Of a DNA stretch of 64,000 nt, positions 1 to 8,584 are shown piece by piece. The DNA is from Fusobacteriaceae bacterium (GTDB lineage Bacteria; Fusobacteriota; Fusobacteriia; Fusobacteriales; Fusobacteriaceae). The position numbers were made by a program, and so were the translations under genes. The stretch spans positions 33,169 through 97,168 of the forward strand of contig JAISTB010000039.1 in the NCBI GenBank assembly GCA_031272775.1, read 5' to 3'. Each line of letters starts with the position of its first letter. Position 1 is the stretch's first letter. Under the pieces are notes generated by a model, which ran no database searches, had not been told where the DNA came from, and saw nothing but the letters and a program-made list of their open reading frames with translations.

Positions 1-339
1 TTCTCCGCCGGTGGCGAAGGCCACTGCGGGCGCGAGGCAAATCAGCATAATGTAGACGATTTCATAGAGATTGGAAAAGAGGACGTTGGTTTTTCCATAG
101 AATACGTCGCAGAAGCTGCGGTAATCATAGGTTTTCTGCCGGAAAGCGTTCAGCATGCCGTACCAGAAAAAGATACTCAGCAACGCCTGCGCCAAAACGG
201 GCATGATCAAGGTCCAAATTCCGTAATTTATAAAATACTGGTACAACTGTACTCCGGAAGCGAAACCGCCTCCAAACTGCGTGGTAAAACCGACAAAGGC
301 GACTCCGACCGCCAAAGGCATCTTGTTTTTATCAATCAT
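1..339 (-). CDS. YkvI-like membrane permease, N-terminal part (cut by window edge)
   Basis: An open frame runs off the left edge, leaving 113 N-terminal residues. They are very hydrophobic, with a glycine-rich first helix (FVGFTTQFGGGFASG, about residues 11-25) and a second membrane helix after it. The GGGFASG signature near the N-terminus resembles YkvI-type transporters of the APC superfamily, whose substrates are poorly known. I chose the ATG at 337-339 because GAGGAG (349-354, minus strand) lies 9 bases upstream. An in-frame ATG at 346-348 directly abuts that Shine-Dalgarno and is less likely. The gene follows the lactate dehydrogenase by 81 bases on the same strand, so it may import a substrate for, or export a product of, that pathway. 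The family call is by motif only. Confidence 0.6.
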   Translation of the reverse strand, partial: MIDKNKMPLAVGVAFVGFTTQFGGGFASGVQLYQYFINYGIWTLIMPVLAQALLSIFFWYGMLNAFRQKTYDYRSFCDVFYGKTNVLFSNLYEIVYIMLICLAPAVAFATGGE

Positions 340-420
340 CTTATTCATCTCCTCATGAAATTCGGTATCGTTTTATTTTTGTATTTCATTTCAAATGGGT
401 CAATCTACTATTCCTATCGT

Positions 421-1839
421 TCAGTTTTCGGGAAAATGGATCACTTTCCCGGGATTCAGCAGGTTCTTTTCGTCAAAGATTTTTTTCACGCCCTGAAACA
501 ATTTATAGAGGGAACGACCTACGAAATCTTCGAGGTAGTCTATTCTTCCGATTCCTATTCCATGCTCTCCGGATAATTGCCCGCCCAATTCCTTGGACTT
601 GGCGTAAAGTTCTTTGAGGCAGTTTTTCGTATTGTAATGCCATTCCTCATCCGTTTGGTTTTTCCGCAGCATTTCCGTATGGATATTGCCGTCTCCCGCG
701 TGACCTACCGTAACAATGCGGATATTGTAGCGCCGCCCGATTTCCTTGGCCGCCCGGATATAGTTGGCAATTTCAGCCCGCGGCACGACCACGTCGCATT
801 CTTCCTGGGAATCGCTTTCGGCTTTCAAGCCTTCCAGCACCGCCGCCCGTACGGACCAGACCGATTGAATCCGCTCCGGCGTATCGGCGATTTTCACATC
901 CAGCGCGCCGTTTTGCAGGCAGGTATCCGCGCACTGGTTGCAGGCGTTTTCCAATTCTTCCCTGCTCGCCGCGTCATACATGAGAATGAGGTAAGCGTTT
1001 CCGCTGTTGTCGGGAAAGGGTTTGTTGAGGTGGGTCCCGATCATATCCAGCACTTCCTGCTCAATGAATTCCACGGCCGTCGGCATGAAATTCAGCTGCA
1101 AGATCTTCGGTACGGACTCGATACAGGTAATCAAGTCCGCGTAAGGAACCACGAGGGTTCGTGTGAAGGCGGGCAAGGGCAGCAGGCGCAACGTGACTTT
1201 CGTACAGATGCACAACGTTCCTTCGGAGCCGATGATCAGATCTTTCAGATCATATCCCGTCGTATTTTTTACGACATTGGAAGAAAACTGGACGATTTCG
1301 CCGTCAGGCAACACGCCTTCAATGCTTCGTACATAATCCCGGGTAACGCCGTAACGCACGGCGCGCATTCCGCCTGCGTTGGTAATCACCGTACCGCCGA
1401 TGGAGGCTGTCCGCTCCCCGGGATCGGGCGGATAAAACAATCCGACTGCCGAGGCTTCCTTGGAAATGTCGCAGAGCAGCGCCCCCGCTTCGGCTGAGAT
1501 CGTCATATTGGCCCGGTCAACCGGATCAATCCGGTTCATCCGGAGCATGGAAATCATGATGCCGCCGCTGCTGCAGATGGCCCCGCCGGCGAGACCGGTG
1601 CCGCCGCCTCTCACCACGACCGGGATGTTTTCTTTCCAGGCGTATTTCATGATGGCGGATACTTCTTCTTTGGTCAGAACTTCCACGAGGGCTTCCGGCT
1701 GAAAACTGCCGTATTCCGGCATTTCATCATGCCAGTAATCCTTCTTTATGGTCTCTCCGACGTAAACCCGTCCGGGATCCGTGATTTTTCTGAGATGCTC
1801 GACTCCCGCGGGCGTCAACTTTTTATACCGGTTTTCCAT
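421..1839 (-). CDS. FAD-binding oxidoreductase, Etf-linked D-lactate/2-hydroxyacid dehydrogenase (GlcD/LctD-like)
   Basis: The protein is 472 residues, the usual length for GlcD-type flavoenzymes. The N-terminal PCMH-type FAD domain shows VVVRGGGTGLAGGA (about 74-87) and GGTVITNAGGMRAVRYG (about 148-164). The C-terminal FAD-oxidase domain ends with the typical SGEHGIG and LLNPGKV motifs. The family oxidises 2-hydroxyacids such as D-lactate or glycolate to the keto acid. Its start codon overlaps the etfA stop (TGATG), and etfB and etfA precede it, so electrons almost certainly pass to the Etf heterodimer. This arrangement matches the electron-bifurcating lactate dehydrogenase of Acetobacterium woodii (LctBCD), in which lactate oxidation by NAD+ is driven by simultaneous ferredoxin oxidation. 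Lactate as substrate is inference from context; glycolate or 2-hydroxyglutarate remain possible. Confidence 0.85.
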   Translation of the reverse strand: MENRYKKLTPAGVEHLRKITDPGRVYVGETIKKDYWHDEMPEYGSFQPEALVEVLTKEEVSAIMKYAWKENIPVVVRGGGTGLAGGAICSSGGIMISMLRMNRIDPVDRANMTISAEAGALLCDISKEASAVGLFYPPDPGERTASIGGTVITNAGGMRAVRYGVTRDYVRSIEGVLPDGEIVQFSSNVVKNTTGYDLKDLIIGSEGTLCICTKVTLRLLPLPAFTRTLVVPYADLITCIESVPKILQLNFMPTAVEFIEQEVLDMIGTHLNKPFPDNSGNAYLILMYDAASREELENACNQCADTCLQNGALDVKIADTPERIQSVWSVRAAVLEGLKAESDSQEECDVVVPRAEIANYIRAAKEIGRRYNIRIVTVGHAGDGNIHTEMLRKNQTDEEWHYNTKNCLKELYAKSKELGGQLSGEHGIGIGRIDYLEDFVGRSLYKLFQGVKKIFDEKNLLNPGKVIHFPEN

Positions 1840-2858
1840 CAGATGACCGCCTCCTGTTTTTCTTCCATGATCTGCAGCATTGCGGGAATTACTTTATACA
1901 AATCGTCGACGATATAATAATGGGCGATATTGAAGATCAGCGCGTCGGGATCGGAATTGATGGCGACGATGCACTCGGCGTCCCGCATGCAGGATGTGAA
2001 CTGGATGGCGCCCGAGACGCCGCAGGTAATGATCAAGCGCGGTTTCACCGTTCTCCCCGACAGACCGATCTGGCAGTCGGCGGAGCCTATGCCCTCTTCG
2101 ACCATGGGGCGCGTATAGGCAATCCTTCCGCCCAATTTTTCCGCCAATTCCCGGACCAGGCGCAAACCTTTCTCATCTTTTACTCCCCGTCCCGCAACCA
2201 CAAGAATTTCCTCTTCCTCGATGGATTTGGCGGGCGGGATCGGCGCCGTATGGAGGATTTCTATCCGGGACCGAAGCGCTTCCGCGGGAAGCTCACAGCG
2301 GATGAGGCGCCCACGGACGGAGCCTTCCATTTTCGCGCGATCCATCACCTTGTACCGGATCGTCGCAAACTGGGGACGACATTGGGAAATCAGGATTTTT
2401 GCCATGATGTTTCCCCCAAACGCCGGGCGGATCTGGACAAGTTCTCCGTTTTCCTTGATATCCAGCGCCGTACAATCGGCGGTTAATCCGGTACGGAATC
2501 TCGTGGCCAGACGCGGCGCCAGCGAACGTCCCAGGGAGGTCGCTCCGATCAAAACGACAGAGGGTCTCGTTTTCGCGATGCAATCGCAGATCGCGTTGGC
2601 ATAGATATCCGCGCGAAAATCCCCGAGGGCTTCCTCTTCGTAGATATAGACGTTCTTTACGCCGTAAGCGAGTAGTTTTTCCGCCTTTCTCGCGGTCCCG
2701 GGTCCTCCCGCCGCCACGACGTGCACCCGGTAGGAGGCTTTGGCGCCCAGCTTTTTCGCTTCGCCGATGAGTTCCAGCGTGACCGGGTGAAGGCACTCTT
2801 TTCCACATTGGGCAACGATCAGAATATCCTGCCATCCGGTCGTTTTTTTAATTTCCAT
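1839..2858 (-). CDS. etfA: Electron transfer flavoprotein subunit alpha
   Basis: The protein is 339 residues when started at the ATG at 2856-2858, which has a GGGGGAG Shine-Dalgarno upstream. A longer open frame to 2945 adds 29 unlikely basic residues. The N-terminal half is the Etf alpha/beta nucleotide-binding fold. The C-terminal half has the FAD-binding alpha-domain signature GLSGRTVKPRLIITCGVSGA (about 273-292), then SDPDALIF. The subunit pairs with EtfB to carry electrons from the neighbouring flavin dehydrogenase to NAD+ or ferredoxin. The start overlaps the end of etfB by 11 bases and the stop overlaps the dehydrogenase start, which implies translational coupling. No extra N-terminal ferredoxin domain is visible, unlike some bifurcating LctC proteins. 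Confidence 0.93.
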   Translation of the reverse strand: MEIKKTTGWQDILIVAQCGKECLHPVTLELIGEAKKLGAKASYRVHVVAAGGPGTARKAEKLLAYGVKNVYIYEEEALGDFRADIYANAICDCIAKTRPSVVLIGATSLGRSLAPRLATRFRTGLTADCTALDIKENGELVQIRPAFGGNIMAKILISQCRPQFATIRYKVMDRAKMEGSVRGRLIRCELPAEALRSRIEILHTAPIPPAKSIEEEEILVVAGRGVKDEKGLRLVRELAEKLGGRIAYTRPMVEEGIGSADCQIGLSGRTVKPRLIITCGVSGAIQFTSCMRDAECIVAINSDPDALIFNIAHYYIVDDLYKVIPAMLQIMEEKQEAVI

Positions 2859-3666
2859 TTTTTTCTCCCCCTTCTCTGATATACTTTTCCTGCGTGAGTA
2901 TCTGTAACAACGTCGCGGCTTTTTCCTCGGCGCTTGCCCCTCCAATGCGGATTTTTGTCGCCCGGCCCGTCGGCGGAAACATCTTGATCACTTTTGTTGG
3001 CGATCCTTTGGCGCCGTAATGGCTAGGGTCCTTGTCGGGCAGTTCTTTGCAGGAAATCTTCCGGACATTCTTTTCCCCGGCTTCTTTCACTTTTTTATAG
3101 GAAGGCAGACGGGGGACGTTGATATCCTTCTCTACGGTAATGAGGCAGGGATATTCCATCCTGGCGATCTGGGAGACTCCGCCGACGTCCTGCCGCGTCT
3201 CGATGCCCTTTTCATCGACTTTTTGGATTTCTTTGATCCAAGCCACATGGGGCAAACCCATTTGCTCGGCTATGGCCGGTCCGATTTGAGCCGTGTCCCC
3301 GTCTGTGGTTTGTTTGCCGCAAATGATAAGCGAGACGTCGCCCAAAAGGGTGATGCCTTGAGCCAGAGTATGGCTTGTGGCAAGTACGTCAGAACCTGAG
3401 AATTTGGGATCCGTCATGATGACGGCCTCGTCCGCCCCCATCAGGAAAGCGTCCCGCATGGCTTCTTCCGCCTGAGGCGGTCCCATGGTCAATACGGTGA
3501 CGGTCGCCCCCAGCGTTTCCTTTATTTTCAAAGCGGCTTCCAGAGCGAACAAATCATAGGGGTTCGTCTTGTTATCCCCGCCGCCGCGGATCAGGGTCCC
3601 CTTCTTTTCGTCAATTTTGATCTGACTGCCGGCGGGCACCTGTTTGATACAAACTACGATTTTCAT
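2848..3666 (-). CDS. etfB: Electron transfer flavoprotein subunit beta
   Basis: The protein is 272 residues from the ATG at 3664-3666, preceded by GGGAGGAAG. The frame stays open upstream to 3909, but those 81 residues look non-coding. EtfB hallmarks are the N-terminal MKIVVCIKQVP, the NPYDLFALEAAL segment and the LLICGKQT/DGDTAQIGP-like motif (LIICGKQTTDGDTAQIGP, about 122-139). EtfB binds AMP or, in bifurcating Etfs, a second FAD. It is the first gene of the operon etfB-etfA-dehydrogenase-permease. A 7-base inverted repeat lies in its leader (3699-3734). Confidence 0.93.
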   Translation of the reverse strand: MKIVVCIKQVPAGSQIKIDEKKGTLIRGGGDNKTNPYDLFALEAALKIKETLGATVTVLTMGPPQAEEAMRDAFLMGADEAVIMTDPKFSGSDVLATSHTLAQGITLLGDVSLIICGKQTTDGDTAQIGPAIAEQMGLPHVAWIKEIQKVDEKGIETRQDVGGVSQIARMEYPCLITVEKDINVPRLPSYKKVKEAGEKNVRKISCKELPDKDPSHYGAKGSPTKVIKMFPPTGRATKIRIGGASAEEKAATLLQILTQEKYIREGGEKNGN

Positions 3667-3906
3667 GCTTCCTCCCGTGTCTTTGTAAAATGTTGCGATT
3701 ATCTTATCATGTTTCGAAAATTCTGGGAAGATAACAATTTTCTGCAGTCTTTGTTCCCTTTGGCGCTCTATGACCGACCGTTTGGCGGGAATCTCAACAG
3801 TTTTACGCGATAATTTTTGTTCGCACCCCGCTGAGGAATTCGTCTGGAGTTTTGTTAGAAAAGCCGTCAACTGCTTGCGTGCGCCAAGCAATAAGAACGG
3901 TTTTTT
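3667..3906 (-). promoter_or_regulatory. etfB leader with candidate promoter and inverted repeat
   Basis: No gene is visible between etfB and the rseC terminator. On the minus strand, TTATCTT (3728-3734) and AAGATAA (3699-3705) form a perfect inverted repeat with a 22-base spacer. A weak promoter, TTCCCA-17-TAAGAT, can be drawn so that its -10 overlaps the second arm, which is where a repressor of a catabolic operon might bind. The promoter matches consensus poorly (4/6 and 4/6), so both calls are tentative. Confidence 0.3.
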
Positions 3907-3911
3907 CAAAT

Positions 3912-3960
3912 AAAAACCTCGTATCCCTTGGCGATGATGACATAACCAAAAGATACGAGG
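3912..3960 (-). terminator. Intrinsic terminator after rseC
   Basis: On the minus strand, CCTCGTATC plus TTTTGG (3960 downward) pairs with CCAAGG plus GATACGAGG. This gives a 15-bp stem with two G-U pairs and a 14-base loop, followed by five U residues (A-run 3912-3916 on the plus strand). It ends the rseC transcript. Confidence 0.85.
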
Positions 3961-3997
3961 AAAATTATTCCAGCGATCCGGCAGGCTTTTTTCCCCC

Positions 3998-4405
3998 TTA
4001 AAACCGCTCGATATGCGTGATCCGGATATCGTCCAACTCGTTTTTGCGAGTGGCTTTGTCGTAGAAGAAAATCCCCAAAAACGAGGCGAGGAGAAACGCG
4101 AAGCTCACGGCGACGGATTTTCCCTCGGAATAGCCGAGGAGCTGGCTCCCCACATAATAGCCCAGAAAGAGGAACAGTACCGGCAGCGCGTAGAGGATCA
4201 AACTGGCCTTGATGACCCGCTCTCCGGAAATTTCCATGGTGATCGTATCCCCTACGGCCACGTCCTCGTCGGTAAAAAGCGTATATACCCGCGTGAATTT
4301 CCGTTCCGGCGAACAGGATTCGCAGTGGTCGCACGCGGTCTCCTTGTAGAGTTTGATTTTGACTTTTCTGCCGTCATGTTCGGTGACGACGCCCTTGCTT
4401 TCCAT
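3998..4405 (-). CDS. rseC: RseC/MucC-family membrane protein (SoxR-reducing system type)
   Basis: The protein is 135 residues from the ATG at 4403-4405, with a GGGAGGAG Shine-Dalgarno. The N-terminal domain carries the family cysteine cluster ACDHCESC (about 22-29), probably a metal or Fe-S ligand set, and lies before a beta-rich part. Two membrane helices follow (about 72-115), then a short basic tail. In other bacteria RseC-type proteins act in sigma-E control or, with the Rnf complex, in reducing SoxR. In anaerobes they often sit with Rnf genes, but no rnf gene is visible here. The gene is monocistronic: a terminator follows and a divergent gene lies upstream. Confidence 0.85.
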   Translation of the reverse strand: MESKGVVTEHDGRKVKIKLYKETACDHCESCSPERKFTRVYTLFTDEDVAVGDTITMEISGERVIKASLILYALPVLFLFLGYYVGSQLLGYSEGKSVAVSFAFLLASFLGIFFYDKATRKNELDDIRITHIERF

Positions 4406-4525
4406 AGTCTCACTCCTCCCGCCTTTGGGGCGGTATTTTTTATTATATCCAAGCATATTTTACCACGGAACTCAGAAAAAAGAAAACCCTTTTGCGTGAA
4501 ATTCAAAAAAACTTTAAATTTCCCT

Positions 4526-4554
4526 TTTAAAAGGTACGCGACCTATGGTATAAT
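4526..4554 (+). promoter_or_regulatory. Promoter for the orf278-maf-mreB-gat operon
   Basis: TTTAAA (4526-4531) is separated by 17 bases from a perfect TATAAT (4549-4554), 37 bases before the first start codon. It is the only good promoter seen before gatB ends. Confidence 0.75.
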
Positions 4555-4590
4555 TTGAAAAACCGGCGCGGTTGAACGAGCGGAGACCCG

Positions 4591-5427
4591 ATGAATAAAC
4601 TCATGGCGTTTTTCAAGTCCAGATACCTGTACATCACCCTTTTTTTCGGGATTCTGATTGACGTCGGCCTGCAGGGGCCGCTGGAGAAAAAGGGCTTTTT
4701 TCTGGTTTTGTACCAATACCTCGGGCAGTTCGTCTATGTGATCGCCTTTTTGCTGTTTATCCATATCCTGCTGAGTTTTTTGCGCCGGAAGACGGAGAAG
4801 CCCCTTTTCCCCCTGAGCATCGAATTTACCGTAATCGGGCTGCTGTGCTGCTACTACCTCTATGGTATGTTGCGCCTGCGGATCCCCTTTGAGGCCGCCA
4901 GGGCCGACGAGACCCTGCTCAGGGACGCCATGGACTTCGTGCTCTTCCGGAATCAGGGGAATCTCGTCCTCAAAGATATGGGCCTCATTCCGGCTTATCT
5001 CTTTTATCTGCTGCTGTCGAAGCTGAATTTCCTCGTGATCTACGGAGGGCTTCTGGGCCTGGCGCTGCTCTCCTGGACCGTCGTGCTCTTCTGGCCCATC
5101 GGCAGAGAAATTTTGGGGATTTACCGCGATTACGTCGAAAAAGAGGCTCTGGAAGCGAAAAAAAGAGCCTTGCTGCGGGAACAGATCGAACGGGAGCGGG
5201 CCAAAGAGGCCAAGCGCCTCAAGGAACTCCGGGAAATCAAAGGACTCAGCGAGCATATCCGGATAAAAGCGCCGGCGCCGGATAAACCGGCTTCCGAAAA
5301 TGAAAAAATTCCGCCGCCGAAAAAAACGGCGGTCAGACCGTCTAATCCTTTGGGGAACCTTGAGGGGCTCTCCGATCCCTTTACGCTTTTCGCGGGGGAA
5401 AAACCGAAGAAAAAGAGGAAAAAATGA
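4591..5427 (+). CDS. Unknown membrane protein with charged coiled-coil tail
   Basis: I do not recognise this 278-residue protein. It has about four membrane helices in the first 180 residues (around 11-28, 42-62, 79-96 and 150-176). A highly charged helical stretch rich in E, K, R and A follows (about 180-225), likely a coiled coil, then a proline/lysine-rich disordered tail ending in KPKKKRKK. The tail should be cytoplasmic. The stop overlaps the maf start (ATGA), so the two are translationally coupled, and mreB follows. Its place in a shape/division operon suggests a role in the envelope, but the sequence gives no direct support for that. Confidence 0.8.
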   Translation: MNKLMAFFKSRYLYITLFFGILIDVGLQGPLEKKGFFLVLYQYLGQFVYVIAFLLFIHILLSFLRRKTEKPLFPLSIEFTVIGLLCCYYLYGMLRLRIPFEAARADETLLRDAMDFVLFRNQGNLVLKDMGLIPAYLFYLLLSKLNFLVIYGGLLGLALLSWTVVLFWPIGREILGIYRDYVEKEALEAKKRALLREQIERERAKEAKRLKELREIKGLSEHIRIKAPAPDKPASENEKIPPPKKTAVRPSNPLGNLEGLSDPFTLFAGEKPKKKRKK

Positions 5428-6002
5428 TTTTGGCTTCAAAATCGCCCAGAAGAAAGGAAATTCTCGAGCGTCTGGGCTTTCATCTGAGGATCATTGTCCC
5501 CGAAACCGAAGAAAACAGCGAAAGGAGCGATATCTCCGGCGCCATCCTCGATATCGCGGCGCAAAAGACGCTGACGGCGGCGAAAATTCACCGGGACAGC
5601 TATGTGGTGGGGGCCGATACCGTCGTGATCCTGGACGGCGAAGTCATCGGAAAACCCCGCGACGCAAAAGACGCCGCCAGGACGCTGGCGAAGCTTTCGG
5701 GACGTGAGCACAAGGTCTTGACGGGCTTTTCGTTCCGGCACTGGGAGAAAAACCTCCATATCAGCGATTTCGCGGTCACAAGCGTTCGCTTCCGGGAACT
5801 GGGCAAAGCCCTGATCCGCTGGTATGTGGAAAGCGGGGAACCGCTGGATAAAGCCGGATCCTACGGGATCCAGGGCAGAGGAGCGGTCCTCGTGGAGGAA
5901 ATCCGCGGCGACTACCTCAACGTGGTGGGCTTCCCGCTGGCGCTCTTTGCGCAAAGACTGGCCGAAGCGGGGATCACGCCTGATCAATATCCGCTTTTGT
6001 AG
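5424..6002 (+). CDS. maf: Maf-family nucleotide pyrophosphatase
   Basis: The protein is 192 residues, full length for Maf. It starts with the family signature LASKSPRRKEIL (about 3-14), then VGADTVVILDGEVIGKPRD (about 62-80) and the C-terminal AGSYGIQGRGAVLV (about 144-157). Maf proteins hydrolyse dTTP/UTP or modified nucleotides to monophosphates and are linked to septum control in Bacillus. The gene overlaps the upstream membrane-protein gene by 4 bases and precedes mreB, a classic association. Confidence 0.93.
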   Translation: MILASKSPRRKEILERLGFHLRIIVPETEENSERSDISGAILDIAAQKTLTAAKIHRDSYVVGADTVVILDGEVIGKPRDAKDAARTLAKLSGREHKVLTGFSFRHWEKNLHISDFAVTSVRFRELGKALIRWYVESGEPLDKAGSYGIQGRGAVLVEEIRGDYLNVVGFPLALFAQRLAEAGITPDQYPLL

Positions 6003-6090
6003 CGGAATATGCCGGAAAAATGACATTTGACGATACTGTTTCCATAAGACGCGCAAGTCGATTGGGACATCAAACTTATAGAGGTGAAGA

Positions 6091-7140
6091 ATGAAAAAAT
6101 TTGTCGGGAGACTGTTCGGGGTATTGTCCGAAGATATGGGGATTGATCTGGGAACCTCGAATACGCTGATTTGCGTAAAAAACAAAGGGATCATCCTGAC
6201 GGAGCCCTCGGTCGTGACCATCAATTCCAAGACAAAAGATATTGTGGAGATCGGGGAAAAGGCCAAGCAGCAGATGGGTCGGCTCCCGATCGGTTTTGAG
6301 ACGAAAAAGCCCCTGCAAAACGGGGTGATTTCCGAATATGAGATCACGGAAAAGATGCTGAGGCTCTTTTTGAAGCGCGTAAAACGGGGCAGTTTTTCAA
6401 GCCCCCGGATTGTCCTCTGCGTGCCCGCGGGCGTGACCCCCGTGGAAAAAAGGGCCGTGACCGAAGTCGCCATTGAGGCCGGGGCCCGGGAGGCCTACCT
6501 CGTCGAGGAGCCCATGGCGGCGGGGATCGGCATCGGTCTTGACATCTTTGAACCCGAGGGGCATATGATCGTCGACATCGGCGGCGGGACCGCTGAGATC
6601 GCGGTGCTGGCTCTCGGCGGCATCGTGGAAAAATCCTCTTTCCGGGTGGCCGGCGACAAATTTGACGCGGCCATTGTCGATTATATCCGCTCCAAGGACA
6701 ATCTCCTGATCGGGATCAAGAGCGCCGAAGAGATCAAAAAGCAGATCGGCGCGGTCGTCGAGCAGGACGAGAAGGACGACGTCTATGTGGAAATCAGCGG
6801 AAAGAATATTATGACAGGCCTTCCGAAAAATATCCCGGTCTATTCCTCCGAGATCGTCGAGGCCCTCGGCGAAATCGTCCAGCAGATCGTCGAGGAGATC
6901 AAGGTCATTCTCGAACGCACGCCCCCGGAACTGGCATCGGACATCAAGAAAAAGGGCATTTACGTTACCGGCGGCGGGGCGCTCCTGAAGGGCATCGACA
7001 AAAAGATCTCCGACAGCCTTGAAATCAAAGTCACGATCCCCGATGACCCCCTGGACGCCGTGATCAACGGGATCCACACGATACTCAAAGATTTCGGCAA
7101 ATACAAGCGCGTGCTGGTTTCTCCGGAAACCGATTATTGA
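6091..7140 (+). CDS. mreB: Rod-shape-determining actin homologue MreB
   Basis: The protein is 349 residues. Actin-fold signatures are present: phosphate-1 GIDLGTSNTLICV (about 17-29), EPSVVTI, phosphate-2 MIVDIGGGTAEIAVL (about 160-174) and the adenosine motif YVTGGGALL (about 291-299). MreB polymerises under the inner membrane and guides lateral wall synthesis. The N-terminal amphipathic stretch KKFVGRLFGVL is the expected membrane anchor. AGGTGAAG precedes the ATG. No mreC or mreD follows, which is less usual. Confidence 0.95.
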   Translation: MKKFVGRLFGVLSEDMGIDLGTSNTLICVKNKGIILTEPSVVTINSKTKDIVEIGEKAKQQMGRLPIGFETKKPLQNGVISEYEITEKMLRLFLKRVKRGSFSSPRIVLCVPAGVTPVEKRAVTEVAIEAGAREAYLVEEPMAAGIGIGLDIFEPEGHMIVDIGGGTAEIAVLALGGIVEKSSFRVAGDKFDAAIVDYIRSKDNLLIGIKSAEEIKKQIGAVVEQDEKDDVYVEISGKNIMTGLPKNIPVYSSEIVEALGEIVQQIVEEIKVILERTPPELASDIKKKGIYVTGGGALLKGIDKKISDSLEIKVTIPDDPLDAVINGIHTILKDFGKYKRVLVSPETDY

Positions 7141-7174
7141 GGAAATCACAAAATAGATAAAAAAGGTGAACGAT

Positions 7175-7849
7175 ATGGACGATCTCAAAAACAAAATCGA
7201 GGCTATCCTGCTCTTGGGCGGCGATGAAATCCGGATCAGCGATCTCGCCAAATACTTCGCCCTGACGGAAAAAGAAGTTACGGACCTCCTGCGGGACTTG
7301 AAATTCGAGCGCAGGCACACGGGAATATCACTTGAAATCGCCGGTGACAACGTGTATCTGACGACAAACCCCGTCTACGGCGAGGACGTCACGAAATTCT
7401 TCGAGCGCGAATATGTGCCCCGGCGGCTTTCGGCGGCGGCCTTGGAGACCCTTTCGATCATCGCTTACAAGCAGCCGATCACCAAGGGCGAAATTTCCGA
7501 TATCCGGCGCGGCATGGGCGTCGACGGCGTCATGTACAGCTTACTGGAAAAGGGCTTCGTTCGGATCTGCGGACGGAAAAACGCTCCCGGCCGACCCAAC
7601 CTCTATGAGATCACCGACAAATTCCTGGGCTATATCGGCGTCGGGGCCGTGGCGGAATTGCCGAACTATGAAGAAGTCAAGAACGGCACCTACAGCATAG
7701 CCGATCTTTCGAAATTTATGCGGGAAAATCCGCCCGCGGCGGAAAGCGCCCCCACGGGAGATACCGACGGGCAGGCGGGGTTCCCTGCCGGCATGGACGA
7801 ATCGGAGGAAAATATCCCCGAAGAAATCGAAGAAGAAAGTGTAGAGTAA
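7175..7849 (+). CDS. scpB: Segregation and condensation protein B
   Basis: The protein is 224 residues from the ATG at 7175. The frame extends to a GTG at 7166, but that GTG is part of the AGGTG Shine-Dalgarno. The two winged-helix domains of ScpB are visible, with the family core LETLSIIAYKQPITKGEI and IRRGMGVDGVMYSLLEKGFV (about 89-126). The C-terminal acidic tail is disordered. ScpB dimerises and bridges ScpA to SMC in chromosome condensation. No scpA is adjacent. The gene ends one base before the pseudouridine synthase start. Confidence 0.93.
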   Translation: MDDLKNKIEAILLLGGDEIRISDLAKYFALTEKEVTDLLRDLKFERRHTGISLEIAGDNVYLTTNPVYGEDVTKFFEREYVPRRLSAAALETLSIIAYKQPITKGEISDIRRGMGVDGVMYSLLEKGFVRICGRKNAPGRPNLYEITDKFLGYIGVGAVAELPNYEEVKNGTYSIADLSKFMRENPPAAESAPTGDTDGQAGFPAGMDESEENIPEEIEEESVE

Positions 7850-7850
7850 A

Positions 7851-8564
7851 ATGGGGGAGAAGACAAGGCTCAACAAATACCTGGCGGCCCTCGGGATCGC
7901 TTCCCGGCGGGAGATCGACCGGCTCGCGGAAGCGGGCGGAATTACCGTAAACGGCCTCAAAGCTACGCCCGGGATCCTTGTGGGGAGCGACGACGCGATT
8001 CTTGTAAAGGACGTCGCCGTGGACCACGGACCCCACCGGAAAGTCTACTATATGTTGAACAAACCGCCCTTTGTGATCTCCAGCGCGGCGGACCTGCGGG
8101 GACGAACCATCGTCACGGATCTCGCGCCCAAGGAAGAGCGGATCTTCCCGGTGGGGCGGCTCGACTACGAGACGACAGGCTTGCTGCTTTTGACCAATGA
8201 CGGCGCCCTCTCCCAGAAACTGCTGCACCCGAAAAACGAAATTTACAAGGAATATATCGCCCGTATTCCCGGTCGCCTGACCCGGGACGATATTTTTTTA
8301 TTAGAGCAGGGAATGGTTTTGGATGACGGCATGACGCTACCCGCGAGGGTGCGGGTTCTCTTGGAGGACGAAGGGACGAGCCTTGTGTCGGTATCGATCC
8401 GGGAAGGCCGGAAACGGCAGGTGCGGCGAATGTTCCGGCAGCTGAAAAAACCGCTCATGTCTCTCAAACGGGAACGGATCGGCGAGCTTTCGCTGGGGGA
8501 TTTGCCCGAAGGCGCTTGCCGGCCGTTGACTCAGGAGGAAGTTAACTATCTGTATTCTCTATAA
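7851..8564 (+). CDS. rluB: 23S rRNA pseudouridine synthase, RluB/RsuA family
   Basis: The protein is 237 residues. An N-terminal S4 RNA-binding domain (about 5-60, RLNKYLAALGIASRREID) precedes the RsuA/RluB catalytic domain. Its signature VGRLDYETTGLLLLTNDG (about 101-118) contains the catalytic Asp. The EGRKRQVRRMF motif (about 184-194) is typical of RluB. The enzyme isomerises a uridine in helix 89 of 23S rRNA. The scpB-rluB pair is widely conserved. RluE or RluF identity cannot be fully excluded. Confidence 0.88.
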   Translation: MGEKTRLNKYLAALGIASRREIDRLAEAGGITVNGLKATPGILVGSDDAILVKDVAVDHGPHRKVYYMLNKPPFVISSAADLRGRTIVTDLAPKEERIFPVGRLDYETTGLLLLTNDGALSQKLLHPKNEIYKEYIARIPGRLTRDDIFLLEQGMVLDDGMTLPARVRVLLEDEGTSLVSVSIREGRKRQVRRMFRQLKKPLMSLKRERIGELSLGDLPEGACRPLTQEEVNYLYSL

Positions 8565-8584
8565 ATGACAGAAAAGGGGGAATT

